Source: Diabrotica undecimpunctata
Lineage: Eukaryota > Arthropoda > Insecta > Coleoptera > Chrysomelidae
Length of the DNA: 64,000 bases
Direction of reading: 5' to 3'
Assembly (NCBI RefSeq): GCF_040954645.1
Contig: NC_092803.1
Coordinates: 77,104,263 to 77,168,262 of the forward strand
Position numbers and translations under genes: made by a program. The notes under the pieces are model-generated. The model was not told the DNA's origin and searched no databases. It was given only the letters and a program-made list of their open reading frames with translations. Position 1 is the stretch's first letter, and each line of letters begins with the position of its first letter. Of the stretch, positions 34,998-46,201 are shown piece by piece.

Positions 34998-36768
34998 AGA
35001 AAATATAAGTGATCAGCGTATAAAAGATGCTCTACAAAATATATTTTCTGGTAATATGTCAAAAAGAGAAGCAGCTCAATCTTTCAATTTAAAATAACCA
35101 ACTTTGCAATCGCGCATAAAAAATATTAAAAACGGCTAAAGAGTTTTCATAAAAGTGTGATGATGATTTATACGAGAGCGAAAATAAAGACAAAAACAGG
35201 TTAGTTTATTCTTGTGTTTTAATTTTTTCTTATTTAGATTGGCTGGTTATAACAATTTTGTTATTTGTATTTACATAAATAAATATATATTTTTGTTTTA
35301 GAAAAGTACCCCTCAAAAAGTGTGTTTTCTTTCTTACAAGAAGACATGCTGATAAGTTACATAAAGCAGTGTTCTAATATGAATTCTGGCTTAACCTACA
35401 AACAAATAGGATCAATGGTGTTTGACTATGCTAAGGTTTTACCCAACTGCAAAAATATCGAGGGATATAAACAAAGAGGCAGGAAGGGACTGACTATTTG
35501 GTCTTATAAAAAGGCACTCTGATTTATCTTTAAGAAAGAAAGCACAAGTTTGGCAAGAGGTCTTGGATTTAATAAAACAAGAGTACAAGAATTTTATAAA
35601 ATTACAAGAAAGGGTTACAAAAATATAATTTTAGGCCTGATGAAATCTTTAACTTGGATTAAATAGGTGTATTAACAACAGTCCACCCCCCTCCATCTCA
35701 TGATCAAAGCACTAAAGGGTAAAAAGCAAATAAGTCCAGTGTCGTCGGCCAAAACAGGGTAACTGGTAATAGTTGTCGGGATTATAGGCGCCACAGAAAA
35801 TGCATTGCCTCCAGTTTACATATTTCCCAGAGTAAGAAATATCAAAGTTTATTAATTTAAGGCACTGTGTTTAAGTGCTGTATTTGAAAATAAATCTGGG
35901 GGATGACTAAAGATCTCTTTATTAAAACCCTAGAGCACGTTGTCCAGAACACAAAATGCAGCACAAAAAATAAAATATTGCTACTGTTACTATTACTGGA
36001 CAACCACGAATCACATACGAGCCTGCATGCGATACTTTAGGCACGAGATTATGGGATATTGATGCTTTCGTTCCCTCCGCATACATTTCATAAAATCGAA
36101 CCACTTGATGAGTTTATTGGTCTTTTAGGAGTAAATGCTTAAGTTGTCTTAATTGAGTGGATGATAAATAATTTTGATTTGGAAAAATGATATTGTTAAA
36201 AATATTCCAAAAATTACAACCATTGTTAGAAGCATTTTCGCTAAGAACCAGCTTACCAGCTCATTTAAAAATTTGGAATATGTCTCTTTAATTCGCAAAG
36301 CTTACAGTGACGCAGATTTTGATGCAACTATGGTCTATAAAGATAAACAAAAATGTCAACATAACTTAAAGCAAGATGCAGAGTTTTACGTAAATAATCA
36401 GCCATCTACTTCAAAAGGTGTCGGCGCAGTTTTTGATGACTATAGAGGATGGTATTGAAAAATCGGAGAACGAGAGTAACAAAACAGTTCCGATCAAAAT
36501 TTTAAGTCCAGCATATGGTTACACCATTAAAAGTTGAAAAACGTTAAAAATCAAAAAGAAAAATTTAAGCAAATCATACACAGAATATACACAGAAACTA
36601 CCGAGAAACAGAGACTAGAAAAAACAGAAAATGAGAAAAAGTTAAAAGAAAAAGTTAAAGTAGAAAAATAAGGCAGTAAGAATAAAAGGTTTAACCAATA
36701 TTGAACCAGCAAGGAAAGCCAAAACTCAGAAAATTAAAAAAAAAGGACTTTGATGAGAGTGAATTTTA
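34998..36768 (+). pseudogene. Pogo-like transposase relic with intron
   Basis: DDE transposase of the pogo/Tigger/jerky group. An N-terminal Pipsqueak-type helix-turn-helix (DQRIKDALQNIFSGNMSKRE, AAQSFN) spans 34998-35090. A likely intron runs from the GT at 35200 to the AG at 35301. The CENP-B-like region is FSFLQEDMLISYIKQCSNMN (35320-35520). The catalytic core, frameshifted, has EIFNLD, VVGIIGATENALPP-like text, LLLLDNHESHTSLHAI and FPPHTFHKIEPLDEFI (about 35990-36110). The C-terminal tail (36174-36768) is charged and Lys-rich. Stops and shifts throughout. No inverted ends found. Confidence 0.78.
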
Positions 36769-36789
36769 GTTCAGTTTCACATTAGTTAA

Positions 36790-37555
36790 ATTTCCACTTA
36801 AAATAACAGCAGTTTTTTTATGTTCGTAACCTAGAAAAATCAAATATTTATACCAGACTTACTAAATTCTCTAAATCTAAAGAAATTCAACGATGATATT
36901 TCACTATAACTCTATAGAAATTACTGTTTAGTCAACACCCCTGTTATTAGTTATTAATATTTTTTGAGTTCAGAAGTTCATTTTTGATATCGTATTTTTC
37001 TTGCTTCTCTAAGTTTTGGCTATTTAAAACCATGTTTTTTAATGTTTCCTTTGAATTTCTGCCTCTCTAATTATTTTAAATTAAAAGCCAATAAAATCTA
37101 GATATAAAAGATTGAAATGCGCATTAAATATTATTAGAACAGATTACTTGTTTACATTCAACGCTTAGCAGACCTGATCTAACTGGAGCAAGCAATGAGT
37201 AAGACTCCTGCAGGATGTCAGAATCAAGTTCTGCAATTCTAGAAAACATTGTTTAGCATAGTAACCCTGTGGATAAACTGTGCTAATGAGTATACAAAAA
37301 ATATGGACTACAGAGTTAGTGTGGACTATAAAGGGCCTGTGGGAGGTAGTAGAATGAAATGTAGACGATTCCAATAATCTGCCCAGGGGACACATGATCT
37401 TCACCCGTGTTATCAAGATAAAAAAAAACTGGTAAAGAAATTATAAGGACTTGTGTAAGACAACAAAATCAATACCTTAAGACGGGATACCGGTTGTTAA
37501 CTTTTCGTTTGAAGGCGTGTTACAGACTTGAAAAGGTACTGTTCAAAACCATCAG
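36790..37555. other. Intergenic, possible ORF1 relic of the next LINE
   Basis: 36790-37150 AT-rich, nothing seen. 37160-37550 is more balanced and may be the decayed ORF1 of the R1-like element, but no zinc knuckle can be read with confidence. Confidence 0.3.
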
Positions 37556-38566
37556 AGGTCACTTTGTCTTTAATAAGAGTCGTGCAGGTAAACCTTAAGC
37601 ATAGTAAGACAGCTGCGGTAGAATTTATGGCAAAATAAGGGGTCTATCGGGCATTGGTGGAGAGCTTGTATATAGCCAATCTGCTGAAGTTGCAAAGACC
37701 TGTATAATAGTTAAATCAAAACACTGTTGATGAATTGTTGTTTGTTCCAATAGTTTTGGGGCGGTGAAGATAAGGATCATAGTGATCCCGAGTGATCATT
37801 ATAGTTTGTTATAAAACACGACCTAGACATACTAAACTTAGGAAACAAACCATCTTTCGTGATTTCTTAAAGAAAGGAGGTAATTGATATAACAGTGGCC
37901 ATAACTTACATAGCTAGAACAGTTAAAAAATGGTGTGTGTCAGATTTCAAATGGTCTTCTACAGACCATCGACATATTTGTTTTGATATAATAGGTATTA
38001 AGCATTTGGACAAATTTTTAAGTTTCGTAAGTTTAGCATTTAGCAGTCAAAATTAGAGAGAAAATGCGGAATCACCGAGGACGATTAAATTGATGTCGTT
38101 CGTACTAAAGATTCTATAAAAATGGTTCGATAGGCTTTGTCAAAACGGTGTGTTGGTTTTAAATTCTATACATCGGTATGTATATCGAGCAGAACTGTAC
38201 AAAAAGTGTACTACATTATCTTGTTTGAAAATGGATGGGGTACGTTTTCGACAAGCCAAAACGTTGTTGAAACCAAAACGTTGCGTGCATTTATCGATGT
38301 AGAGGTAACATTCAACAAATCCACCTGCATAAAAATCACAATGTCGAGACTTCTAAAAGGAATAGACGAAACTAGCTGCAGCTGGATAGCATGCATGAAC
38401 AGGAGGTGTGTGATATACACAACGTTACTGGAGGATCCAATGTCAGTGAAAACAGCTAGAGGATGTCTGCAGAGCTGTTTCGTATCTCCTATCTTATAGA
38501 ACCTGGTCATAGATGGGCTTATGAGCATCATATTCTTGACTATGCGGGTGACCTGGTGTTCTTGGC

Positions 38567-39120
38567 TTTATTCTTCTTAGGGTGCCTGTCCGTTCCGAAC
38601 GTTGGCGATCATTCTGGCTATGATGACTTTATTGGTTGCTATACGGAATAGCTGTGTTATGGTCTTTCTATTCCATGCTCTCAGGCTAGCAAGCCAGGAC
38701 ATTCTTCTTCATCCTGGGGCCCTTTTTCCTTCAATTTTACCTTGCAAAATGGATTGGAGTAGCTCGTATCTCCCTTGATTTCTCATTATATGCCCCAAGT
38801 AGTGCAGCTTACGGCCCTTCACGATGTTGACCAAATCCGCGGTTGTCTTAATCCTCCGCAGTACTTCTTCAATGGTGACTTTGTCTGTCCATGGTATCTT
38901 CGGGATCCGTCTGTATAACCAAAGCTCAAAAGCCTAAACTTTTGACAGAGTTTACGCCTAAAATGTCCACGTTTCTACTCCGTACAGAAGCACTGAGTAC
39001 ACGTAACATTTATGGAGCCTTTTTTTGTTTCTAGGGTGAGGTCATGGCTCTTGAACACACAGCTCATAGTCAAGAATGCGCTTTTTGTCTTTTGGATGTG
39101 ACATTTAGTCTCTTTTTCTT
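38567..39120 (-). mobile_element. LINE family A fragment in R1-like LINE, 8-bp TSD
   Basis: Minus-strand thumb and C-terminus only: AFELWLYRRIPKIPWTDKV, VEETLRR-like block, GRKLHYLGHIMRNQGRYELL and KIEGKRAPGRRRMSWLASLR, with an AAGAAGAA tail. Flanked by TTCTTGGC at 38559-38566 and 39121-39128. Taking it out rejoins the R1 RT frame exactly (DLVFLA then HGKFIDT), which confirms the borders. Confidence 0.9.
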
Positions 39121-39598
39121 TTCTTGGCACACGGCAAATTTATTGATACAGCCAGCGATAGAATATACAGGCTCTGACCATAGTTATTGAATAAATTTTA
39201 AATGTAGGACTTAACATAAGTAACAAATCATGAAATTTATCAGGCCGAATTTAGGAAGACTGCACCCTTCTAGCATAAATAGTACACATCTTGTTCTGAC
39301 AAGTAAAGTATTTTGGGGTAATAGAAAACTCGAGGTTTACTCAAAATTAGAAGATAGAACGAGAAACCAAGAGAACGGTAACTAGAACTAAAATGTGAAT
39401 TTTAAAACCGGACAGTTTATATAGGATTCATAATGTGGTGGTAAAAGCAACTAACCAAACTAACTAAGGTGCAAAGATCTGCCTGCCTTGAAATCACAGG
39501 TGCTATGATGGGTATACCAACGGCACCTTTGCTCATAGTTATAAATGAAAAACGAGAACGGGATAACATATACTACAAGAAAACCTAAGCAACGTAAA

Positions 39599-39696
39599 AT
39601 AAATGTTTGTATTTTGAAAACGATTTCCGAAGTGAAAATTGAAACGTCAATAAACGTACCTTTAATTGTGGTTATTCCCATTTAAATAGTAATTAA
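39599..39696 (+). mobile_element. 98-bp SINE-like insert with 11-bp TSD
   Basis: A 98-bp non-coding piece between direct repeats AGCAACGTAAA (39588-39598 and 39697-39707). It contains CGATTTCCGAAGTGAAAATT, a hairpin-forming segment, followed by GAAACGTC, a layout reminiscent of hammerhead cores in Penelope-like elements. It ends GTGGTTATTCCCATTTAAAT. I recall similar short repeats as common in insect genomes, but that is memory only. Confidence 0.6.
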
Positions 39697-39716
39697 AGCA
39701 ACGTAAAGGTTAGATA

Positions 39717-40459
39717 TGCAGCCTTGGCCGCAAGGCTGCATACTCTCTCCGATGATTTTTAATTTATATGTTGAAAATATATTTGCGGAAGCATTAGAAG
39801 ACACGGAATTAGGCATTAAGGTGAACGGCATACCAATTAGCAACCTACGCTATGCGGACGACACAGTGATTATAACTGATAATTTGGAAGATCAGCAGTT
39901 ATTACTTGATAGGGTCAATAGCATAGATAAAAAATATGGCCTTAAAATCAACATTTTGAAAACGAAATATATGGCCATTAGCAGAACCTAAATTTCGAAA
40001 TACGCTACAGAATGGTCAAATGCTACATATGGTCCATCTTGCTTTATGGCATGGAAACGTGGACTTTGAAAAAAACATCTATCAACAAACTTGAAGCATT
40101 TGAAATGTGGTCATTGAGAAGAATGATGCGCATACCTTGGGTGGATAGAGTTCGAAACGATGACGTCCTTAAGAGAGCCGGCGTGGAAAGAGAACTGTTT
40201 GAATTAATTAAAAAACGCAAGAATAGTTACCTTGGGCATATATTGAGAGGAGCAAAATATGAAATACCACAGTTAATCCTACAAGGGAAGATCGAAGGTA
40301 GGAGAGGAGCCGGCCGCAAACAATTATCCTGGTTAAGGAATATTAAAGAATGGACAGAAATGGAATACACAATACAGGCGAGCTGTGTCATGCCGTAAGA
40401 ACAGAATTCTAGTAATGAGATAGTCGCCTACGCACTTTGGTCCATGGCATGTTAAGAAG
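39717..40459 (+). mobile_element. LINE family A, plus strand, 12-bp TSD
   Basis: 5'-truncated copy starting at the PQG block: QGCILSPMIFNLYVENIFAE, NGIPISNLRYADDTVIITDN, LKINILKTKYMAISRT (stop and short deletion near 39990), then ILLYGMETWTLKKTSINKLE, MMRIPWVDRVRNDDVLKRAG and KIEGRRGAGRKQLSWLRNIK, with a tail AAGAAG. Flanked by AAAGGTTAGATA at 39705-39716 and 40460-40471. One frameshift only, with YADD intact. Confidence 0.92.
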
Positions 40460-41051
40460 AAAGGTTAGATAAGAACATAGGAACATTATAAATGAAATTA
40501 GGGGTACCAAATGAATGATAATTTCTAAATATATGGTATCCAGATGTAACCCTAAAGTACCTTTTTAAGCGGACATTTGCCCACAAGAGAGATAGGACAA
40601 AGGATAAACTCTACTAGGCGGGGTTAGGTCTGGTACACAGAATAAAAAAATTTATTCTACCAGAAGAATATACTTCTGTATTTCAAGCAGATTTTTGCAA
40701 CATTACAGTGTCCAAGGGAAATTACCATGATGGCTTTTAAACTTCACAGAAAGTCTAGCGGCTATCGGTTACCGAAGAATCCAGTGATGCACTTGTCAGC
40801 AGAGCATCAGATACAAAATATTGCGATTCAAAGCCGACCATAGGAGTCCCAAAAAGCATCGTAAAAAATGCAACCCTAAAAAGCCTGAATCTCAAGTCAA
40901 CATAACTTACACTGTGAAAACGTACTCGGTTTGACACATAGCAGCCAAATATATATTGAATGGATAGACAAGAGACACCTACATTCAATGGGACTATTTC
41001 ATGGATACTTTGGCTACAAACTCTGTAGCAGAAGATGCATAATAGTCACTT

Positions 41052-41887
41052 CATCAGCTAGCCTCTAACGTCCACTGCCGAACACAGGCCTCTCGCATGC
41101 TTTTCCACTTAGTCCGAATTTGCGCCATCTGAATCCAATTTCTAGTCACTCTTTTTATATCATCTGTATATCTCGTTGGGGGTCGACCTCTATTTCTGTT
41201 AGCTTGTATTCGGGGTCTCCATTCCAAAATTCTTTTTGTCCACCGGTCATCAACTGATCTTGCTACATGAACTGTCCAGGTGCACTGTAGTGTTGTTATC
41301 CTTTCAATAACGTCTACTACTCCTGATCTTTTGCGTATAGTAGCATTGGGTATTCTATCACGTAGAGAAATCCCTAACATTATTCTCTCCATTGCCCTTT
41401 CCGCAACTTGTAGTTTACCCACTGTTGTTCTTATGAGTGTTAGGGTTTCTGCGCCGTAGGTCATCACTGACAAAATACACTGATTAAATACTTTTCTTTT
41501 CAGACACATTGGAATCTTAGACCTAAAAATATCCTTCATATTTCCAAATGCAGCCCAAGCGAGGTTTATTCTTCTTTTCAGCTCGATTGTTTGGTTGTCT
41601 CGACTTATGCTGATCTCATGGCCCAAGTATTTAAAGGAGTCAACTGGCTCAATATCTTTGTCTTCTATTGAGATGTTTTTGTTGTGGACTAAATTTGTCA
41701 TAAATTGTGTTTTTAAAAAATTTATTTAAAGACCAACTCTTTTTGTGGCAGTATGGAGTACTTGAAGCATTATCCGTGCCTGATTAAAGCTGTCTGCAAA
41801 AAGAACGATATCATCTGCAAATTTAAGGTTATTTCAAAATTTTCCATCTACATTGATACCCTTTTCGTTCCAATCTATTGTTTTACA
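41052..41887 (-). mobile_element. RTE-like LINE (family B) fragment, minus strand
   Basis: 5'-truncated at about 41887 within the RT palm. Readable: NEKGINVDGK, LKFADDIVLFADSFNQARIM (41790-41850), then an uninterrupted frame 41054-41701 with DSFKYLGHEISISRDN, SVMTYGAETLTLIRTTVGKL, DRWTKRILEWRPR and RGRPPTRYTDDIKR. Ends with a TGATGA-like tail. Possible 8-bp TSD AGTCACTT at 41044-41051 and 41888-41895. A stop or two in the upstream part. Confidence 0.88.
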
Positions 41888-43165
41888 AGTCACTTATACA
41901 TTTTGAAAACCATCAAGTAACACTAAAAACCTATGGTATCCATCCCATTGACCTGTATAATGTGGTACAGCTTATATAAGTATAGAAAATAATAAATATT
42001 CTGATAAAAAACATGAAGTTCTTAAATACCTAGAAGAAAACTGCATTAAAATTATGTACAGGACGTATCAGCTTGTACGGCTTATATATGTATTAAAAAT
42101 ACAAGTATTCTGATAAAATACAGGGAGAAATTCCTAAATTACTAGAAGTAAACTACATTAATATTATGTACAAGACTTGCTTAAGGCTATTTATTAGAGA
42201 GTAAAGTTTTCCGTTAGTTGTCTTATCCTTATATATACCATTAGCCAAGAACGTTCCCTCAAAAAATTGTGAAGAAAACCAAAAATGTACGTTTCTAACG
42301 ACTTTTGATATATAATAATTAGGGAACCAAAAACAGTTATAATTAAAAATCTTTATGTTACATAATAATAGATCTGTATTTTACATCTTTACATTTTCTT
42401 AATCCACGCCGCTGTTCAACACTCGTAAATAAGCCGCTATTGTCTGGGAGGTGTCGTATATTGTTGAAGCTAAACCGGCAATACCCTTTCCTCTTTTAGG
42501 TAATGTTTTGATGACTACAATTACTCATTGCCTAGGGATAATTCCTAAAGACTTTTTACTTTGATTACTTTGATGGAATTTAAGTTGGAGAACCACAATT
42601 ATATCGCAACGAGAGAATTATTTTGAACTAAACTGAGCACATCTTATCTGGCAGAAGCATAAAGTACGAATTGAAGAAGGGTATGTAATTACAACTATTA
42701 TGACGCCAATGGCAAGGAAGTAGATTTTAAACGCGATTCTTTTTACAGTTAAACAATGGTTAAATTTTAAATAGAAACTAGAGTTCATTGTCAATTATTT
42801 CTCTTATTTGTAATCTAAAGGTTGGAGATCGTTGTAACAAGTGTATCTCTGTTTTATTCGGTCCTAATAGAAAATGTGTCTATTATCTCATATTTAATTA
42901 GTTAAGGAAGAGTGTTTTCTCTATCCAGAACTCCTTTTTCTTGTAATTTTTTCCTTCTATTATCAAACAGAAAATATTTTAGATGAGACCATCGTTTCTT
43001 GGCAAATAAATTTTTAATAACTTATATTACACATAATAATATTTAAAAAGTTTATATGAGTTTTGGCTATTTACAACACATTTAAATTTGTTTTTATTTC
43101 TAAACACCAAATCTTCAGCAATTTTCGGAAGGATCGCGTTTAAAGGAGTTCATCTTCTGACCTAA
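41888..43165. other. Intergenic, contains a diverged tandem repeat
   Basis: AT-rich and non-coding apart from the tandem repeat at 41965-42180. No other motif. Confidence 0.4.
41965..42180. repeat. Two-copy tandem repeat, period about 110 bp
   Basis: Copy 1 starts GTACAGCTTATATAAGTAT at 41965 and copy 2 GTACGGCTTATATATGTAT at 42075. Both contain TATTCTGATAAAA and end in ATTATGTACA followed by GAC. Moderately diverged (by eye near 80%). Confidence 0.85.
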
Positions 43166-43166
43166 A

Positions 43167-44090
43167 ATCATCATCAACAGCTATTCCAACAGCTTACATC
43201 GGCGGATGTAAGCTTTCATTATATGTGTCCATTTATTTCTGCTTATTGTTTTTTGCATCCATTCGTGACCAGCCATTCGCTTACTGTCATCAGTCTATCT
43301 GGTTTGAGGTCTGCCTCTAATTCTCTTGTTTGGTCTTGGTCGCCATTCAAAAATTCGCTTCGGTCATCGGTTGTCTTCTATTTTCCTATGTGCCCTGCCC
43401 AATTTCATTTTAACATAGCAATCTCTTGGACTACATCTGTAACTTTTGTTCATCTTCATATTTCTTCATTGATTTGCGATCGGTGAGCTTAATGTTGAAC
43501 ATTCTATGTTCCATACCTCTCTGAGTCACTTGTGGTGTTTGTGGACTATGTTGTTGGTAAAAGCCCTTGTTTAAGTTCCATATGTCAGTACCGGCAGCAC
43601 ATACTGATCGAAAGGGTCTGCCTTTAAAGTATTTGGTATTTTGGTATTTAAAATACTGTTTGTAATCTTTCGAATACTGCCCATGCCTAAGGAACATCTT
43701 CTATTAAGTCAGCCTTTTAGTTAAGATTTGTCAAGATTTATTTTCAGTCCTATTTCTTTTGATTTTGTATTAGGTCTAATAGCATTTTCTGCAATTTTTC
43801 TCTTTCTTTTGCTATTAATGCAACATCATCGGCACATCTCAGGTGATTCAGGTTTACGTCGTCTATCATCCCTTCTTTATTTCCCCATTCTGAAGTTCGT
43901 AACATATCTTCTAGAGTTAAACTAAATAGCTTGGGTGAGATAGAATCTCCAGCTCTAACACATACTCTGTAGTTTTATTTTTTCTTCTGTTTTCACTTGC
44001 GATGTTGTATTGTCATATATATTTAATGATTTTTGTATATCAGTCATCAATTCTATTGTTGCTTTTGGCATTAGTGATGACAGAAAATCA
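43167..44090 (-). pseudogene. RTE-like LINE (family B) relic, minus strand
   Basis: More decayed relative of 49752-51651. From 44090 leftwards: PKATIELMTDIQKSLNIYDN; KTEEKIK then a damaged RQGD block; PEMCR near the FADD position with the catalytic block unreadable; KEIGLKINLDKS; AAGTDIWNLNKG; EHRMFNIKLTDRKS; and a degenerate WRPR-RGRP end near 43300. Many stops. The 3' end has a TGATGATGA tail at about 43168-43176, preceded by the palindrome at 43191-43214. Confidence 0.65.
43191..43214. other. Perfect 10-bp inverted repeat
   Basis: AGCTTACATC, a 4-base GGCG spacer, then GATGTAAGCT. It sits in the 3' UTR of the RTE relic and would form a stable hairpin in its RNA. Confidence 0.9.
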
Positions 44091-44660
44091 TATGAATTAC
44101 ATATATACAAAATTAAAGTTTCTACTAACTCAGGTACACATAGTAGGTATTATGTACATATTATTGGATATTACTTATTACAAAACTAAGTAACAACATT
44201 ACAGTGAACGAAACGTAAGCATACATTGATGTTGAGTGACTGGTTGAATAAAAGATCTCTTATTTTGATATAAATGCCTGTTCTATTCGAGATCTAACAT
44301 TTAAATCGAAACCCAAGTGTAATATTAGCTAGGAACATGAACATTCAAAATAGTTCACATTTTCTACATGTTGCTCATATATTCTTTCAAAGTCTTTAGA
44401 GCTGATTTTAGGTATATTTGGGGTGCTGATTCCGAATATGACTTTAGTTTTACCCTATCAGCTCTAGTTTTCAAGATAACGTAGGTGATGCCAGCTTTTA
44501 TGCAATAAAATACGAATATGCTGATATGGATATACTAAATTAAAATAAAAATTACACAATTGGAAAATACATATATTTTAAGCCATTTAATTACAATAAA
44601 ACCGCTTGTATATTGAAAGAGATATACAATTAGTTTTCAGAAAAAAAACTACTAACAAAA
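44091..44660. other. Intergenic, AT-rich
   Basis: No motif. Ends at the 3' side of the unassigned gene. Confidence 0.4.
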
Positions 44661-46201
44661 TAGAAGAAAACTTTACTTGACGTAATGAAAGCTTCGCTTA
44701 AGTGATTTCCTGGAATGAACTTTTAAACAGTCCCTCTTTAAAATATGGCAAAAATCTGCCATCATATGCATGTCCCATCTTCCTTGGTAGCGGTCCTCCA
44801 TGGTTTTTAGGTCTTGGTGAAATCTCTCACCTTGCTTCTCATTTGTGTCACAAGTTTTTAGGGAAACGATCCAGGTGGCTGTGAAGATAGTGGACTTTGA
44901 TGATCGTATTACATCCAAGTAATTGGAAGTTATTCAGCAAACGGCTTACCAGCTCAGCATAGTTTTCACTTTTTTGATTTTCCAGAAAATTTTTCATAAT
45001 GCCCACAAATGAAAGCCAAGCTTTTTTCTCTACCTCATTCATTGACCCCACAAAAGCCGGATCCTTTAGAAGAAGTCTAATCTGGGGTCCATCAAAGATT
45101 CCAGCTTTAAGTTTTTCTGTACTTATCTGGGGCAGCTTCCTCCTTATGTAAGCGAAGCATGATCCTTTAGAATCAAGTGCCGTAACGAACTACTTCATTA
45201 GGCCTAGCTTAATATAAAGGGGTGGTAAGATTATTTTCTCTGGTTCGACTAAAGACTGGGCAATATTGTTCTTTTGCCCAATTTCCAAGTTTTTCTCTTA
45301 GGCCACTCTTTTTCAATCCAGTGGTTTTTTTTTGCCCTACTATCCCAGAGGCACAAGAAACAAGGATATTTTGTGTAGCCGCTTTGCTGTCCAAGAAGAA
45401 AGTTTATCATTTTCAAGTCTACATAAAGCACCCAGCGATGTTCCTGGTATTTTATCTTCTGTAAAACTAAAGCTATTGAAGCATCTTCTTCGTTCATTAC
45501 GGTTGAATGATCAATGGTATTATTTATTATACTTGCTTTCATTGTGAAGCCGAACACATTTCAAAATGCGCTTGGAGCTATCAATAAACAAACGCCGTTC
45601 ATTTGCATCGTAGTGTGGAAGTTCCATTTTCTCCAAGAGCCCCTTAACGTCCAAACAAAAAGCAAGGTTTTCCTCTTGGTTAAAGAACGGTAGCAGTTCC
45701 TTTTCCCTTATTCTATAAAAAGTAATTTTTGTGCTTTGTTCAAGTAAATTTTAATCATTTAATCTTGAAGTCAGAAGTTCCGACGCTTCTTTTGATAAGG
45801 CTAAATCTCTAACGAGATCGCTTAGTTTTTCTTGACTTAATAGTTGTGGGTTTGCTGTTGTCCCGTCGTAATCACTATCACTGTTTTTATTGGAGTCCAA
45901 AATGTCACCTTCATCCCCACAAATGTCAGGTACCTTTTATAATACTGGGATCGGTAATTCCTCTGAGTGGGGTACTGGGTGTCTGGCTGAAGGCAAATCA
46001 GGATATGATAAATTTTCGCGATTGTTTCTATTGATTCCTGAAACAATGACCAGCCAAAAAGAACAGTCATCAACGTGGTTTGTAGGTTCTCTCCATATCA
46101 TTGGCATGTCAAACTAAATACTTTTTTTTTTCCTGCGGTCCACTGCCGTAAGTATTCTGTGCATATTTTACATACAATATGCGGTGCCCATATTTTATCT
46201 T

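Larger units (their letters stand above)
37560..41043 (+). pseudogene. R1-like LINE ORF2, decayed host of nested insertions
   Basis: ORF2 relic on the plus strand. Endonuclease start RVVQVNLKHSKTAAVEFMAK (about 37570); endonuclease end with SSTDHRHICFDI (about 37960); RT LRAFIDVEVTFNKSTC, RLLKGIDETSCSWI, RGCLQSC and YAGDLVFLA (38540; the usual YADD has Asp replaced by Gly). After the family A insertion the frame continues HGKFIDTASDRIYRL (39129), then QVKYFGVI and KVQRSACLEITGAMMGIPTA (about 39470). RNase H traces EEYTSVFQADFCNITV lie at about 40665. Three insertions sit inside: 38567-39120, 39599-39696 and 39717-40459. Confidence 0.8.

Noticed and set aside
44702..46117. Plus-strand frames over the unassigned gene
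   Set aside because: They lack any conserved motif; the minus strand carries the conserved blocks in order.
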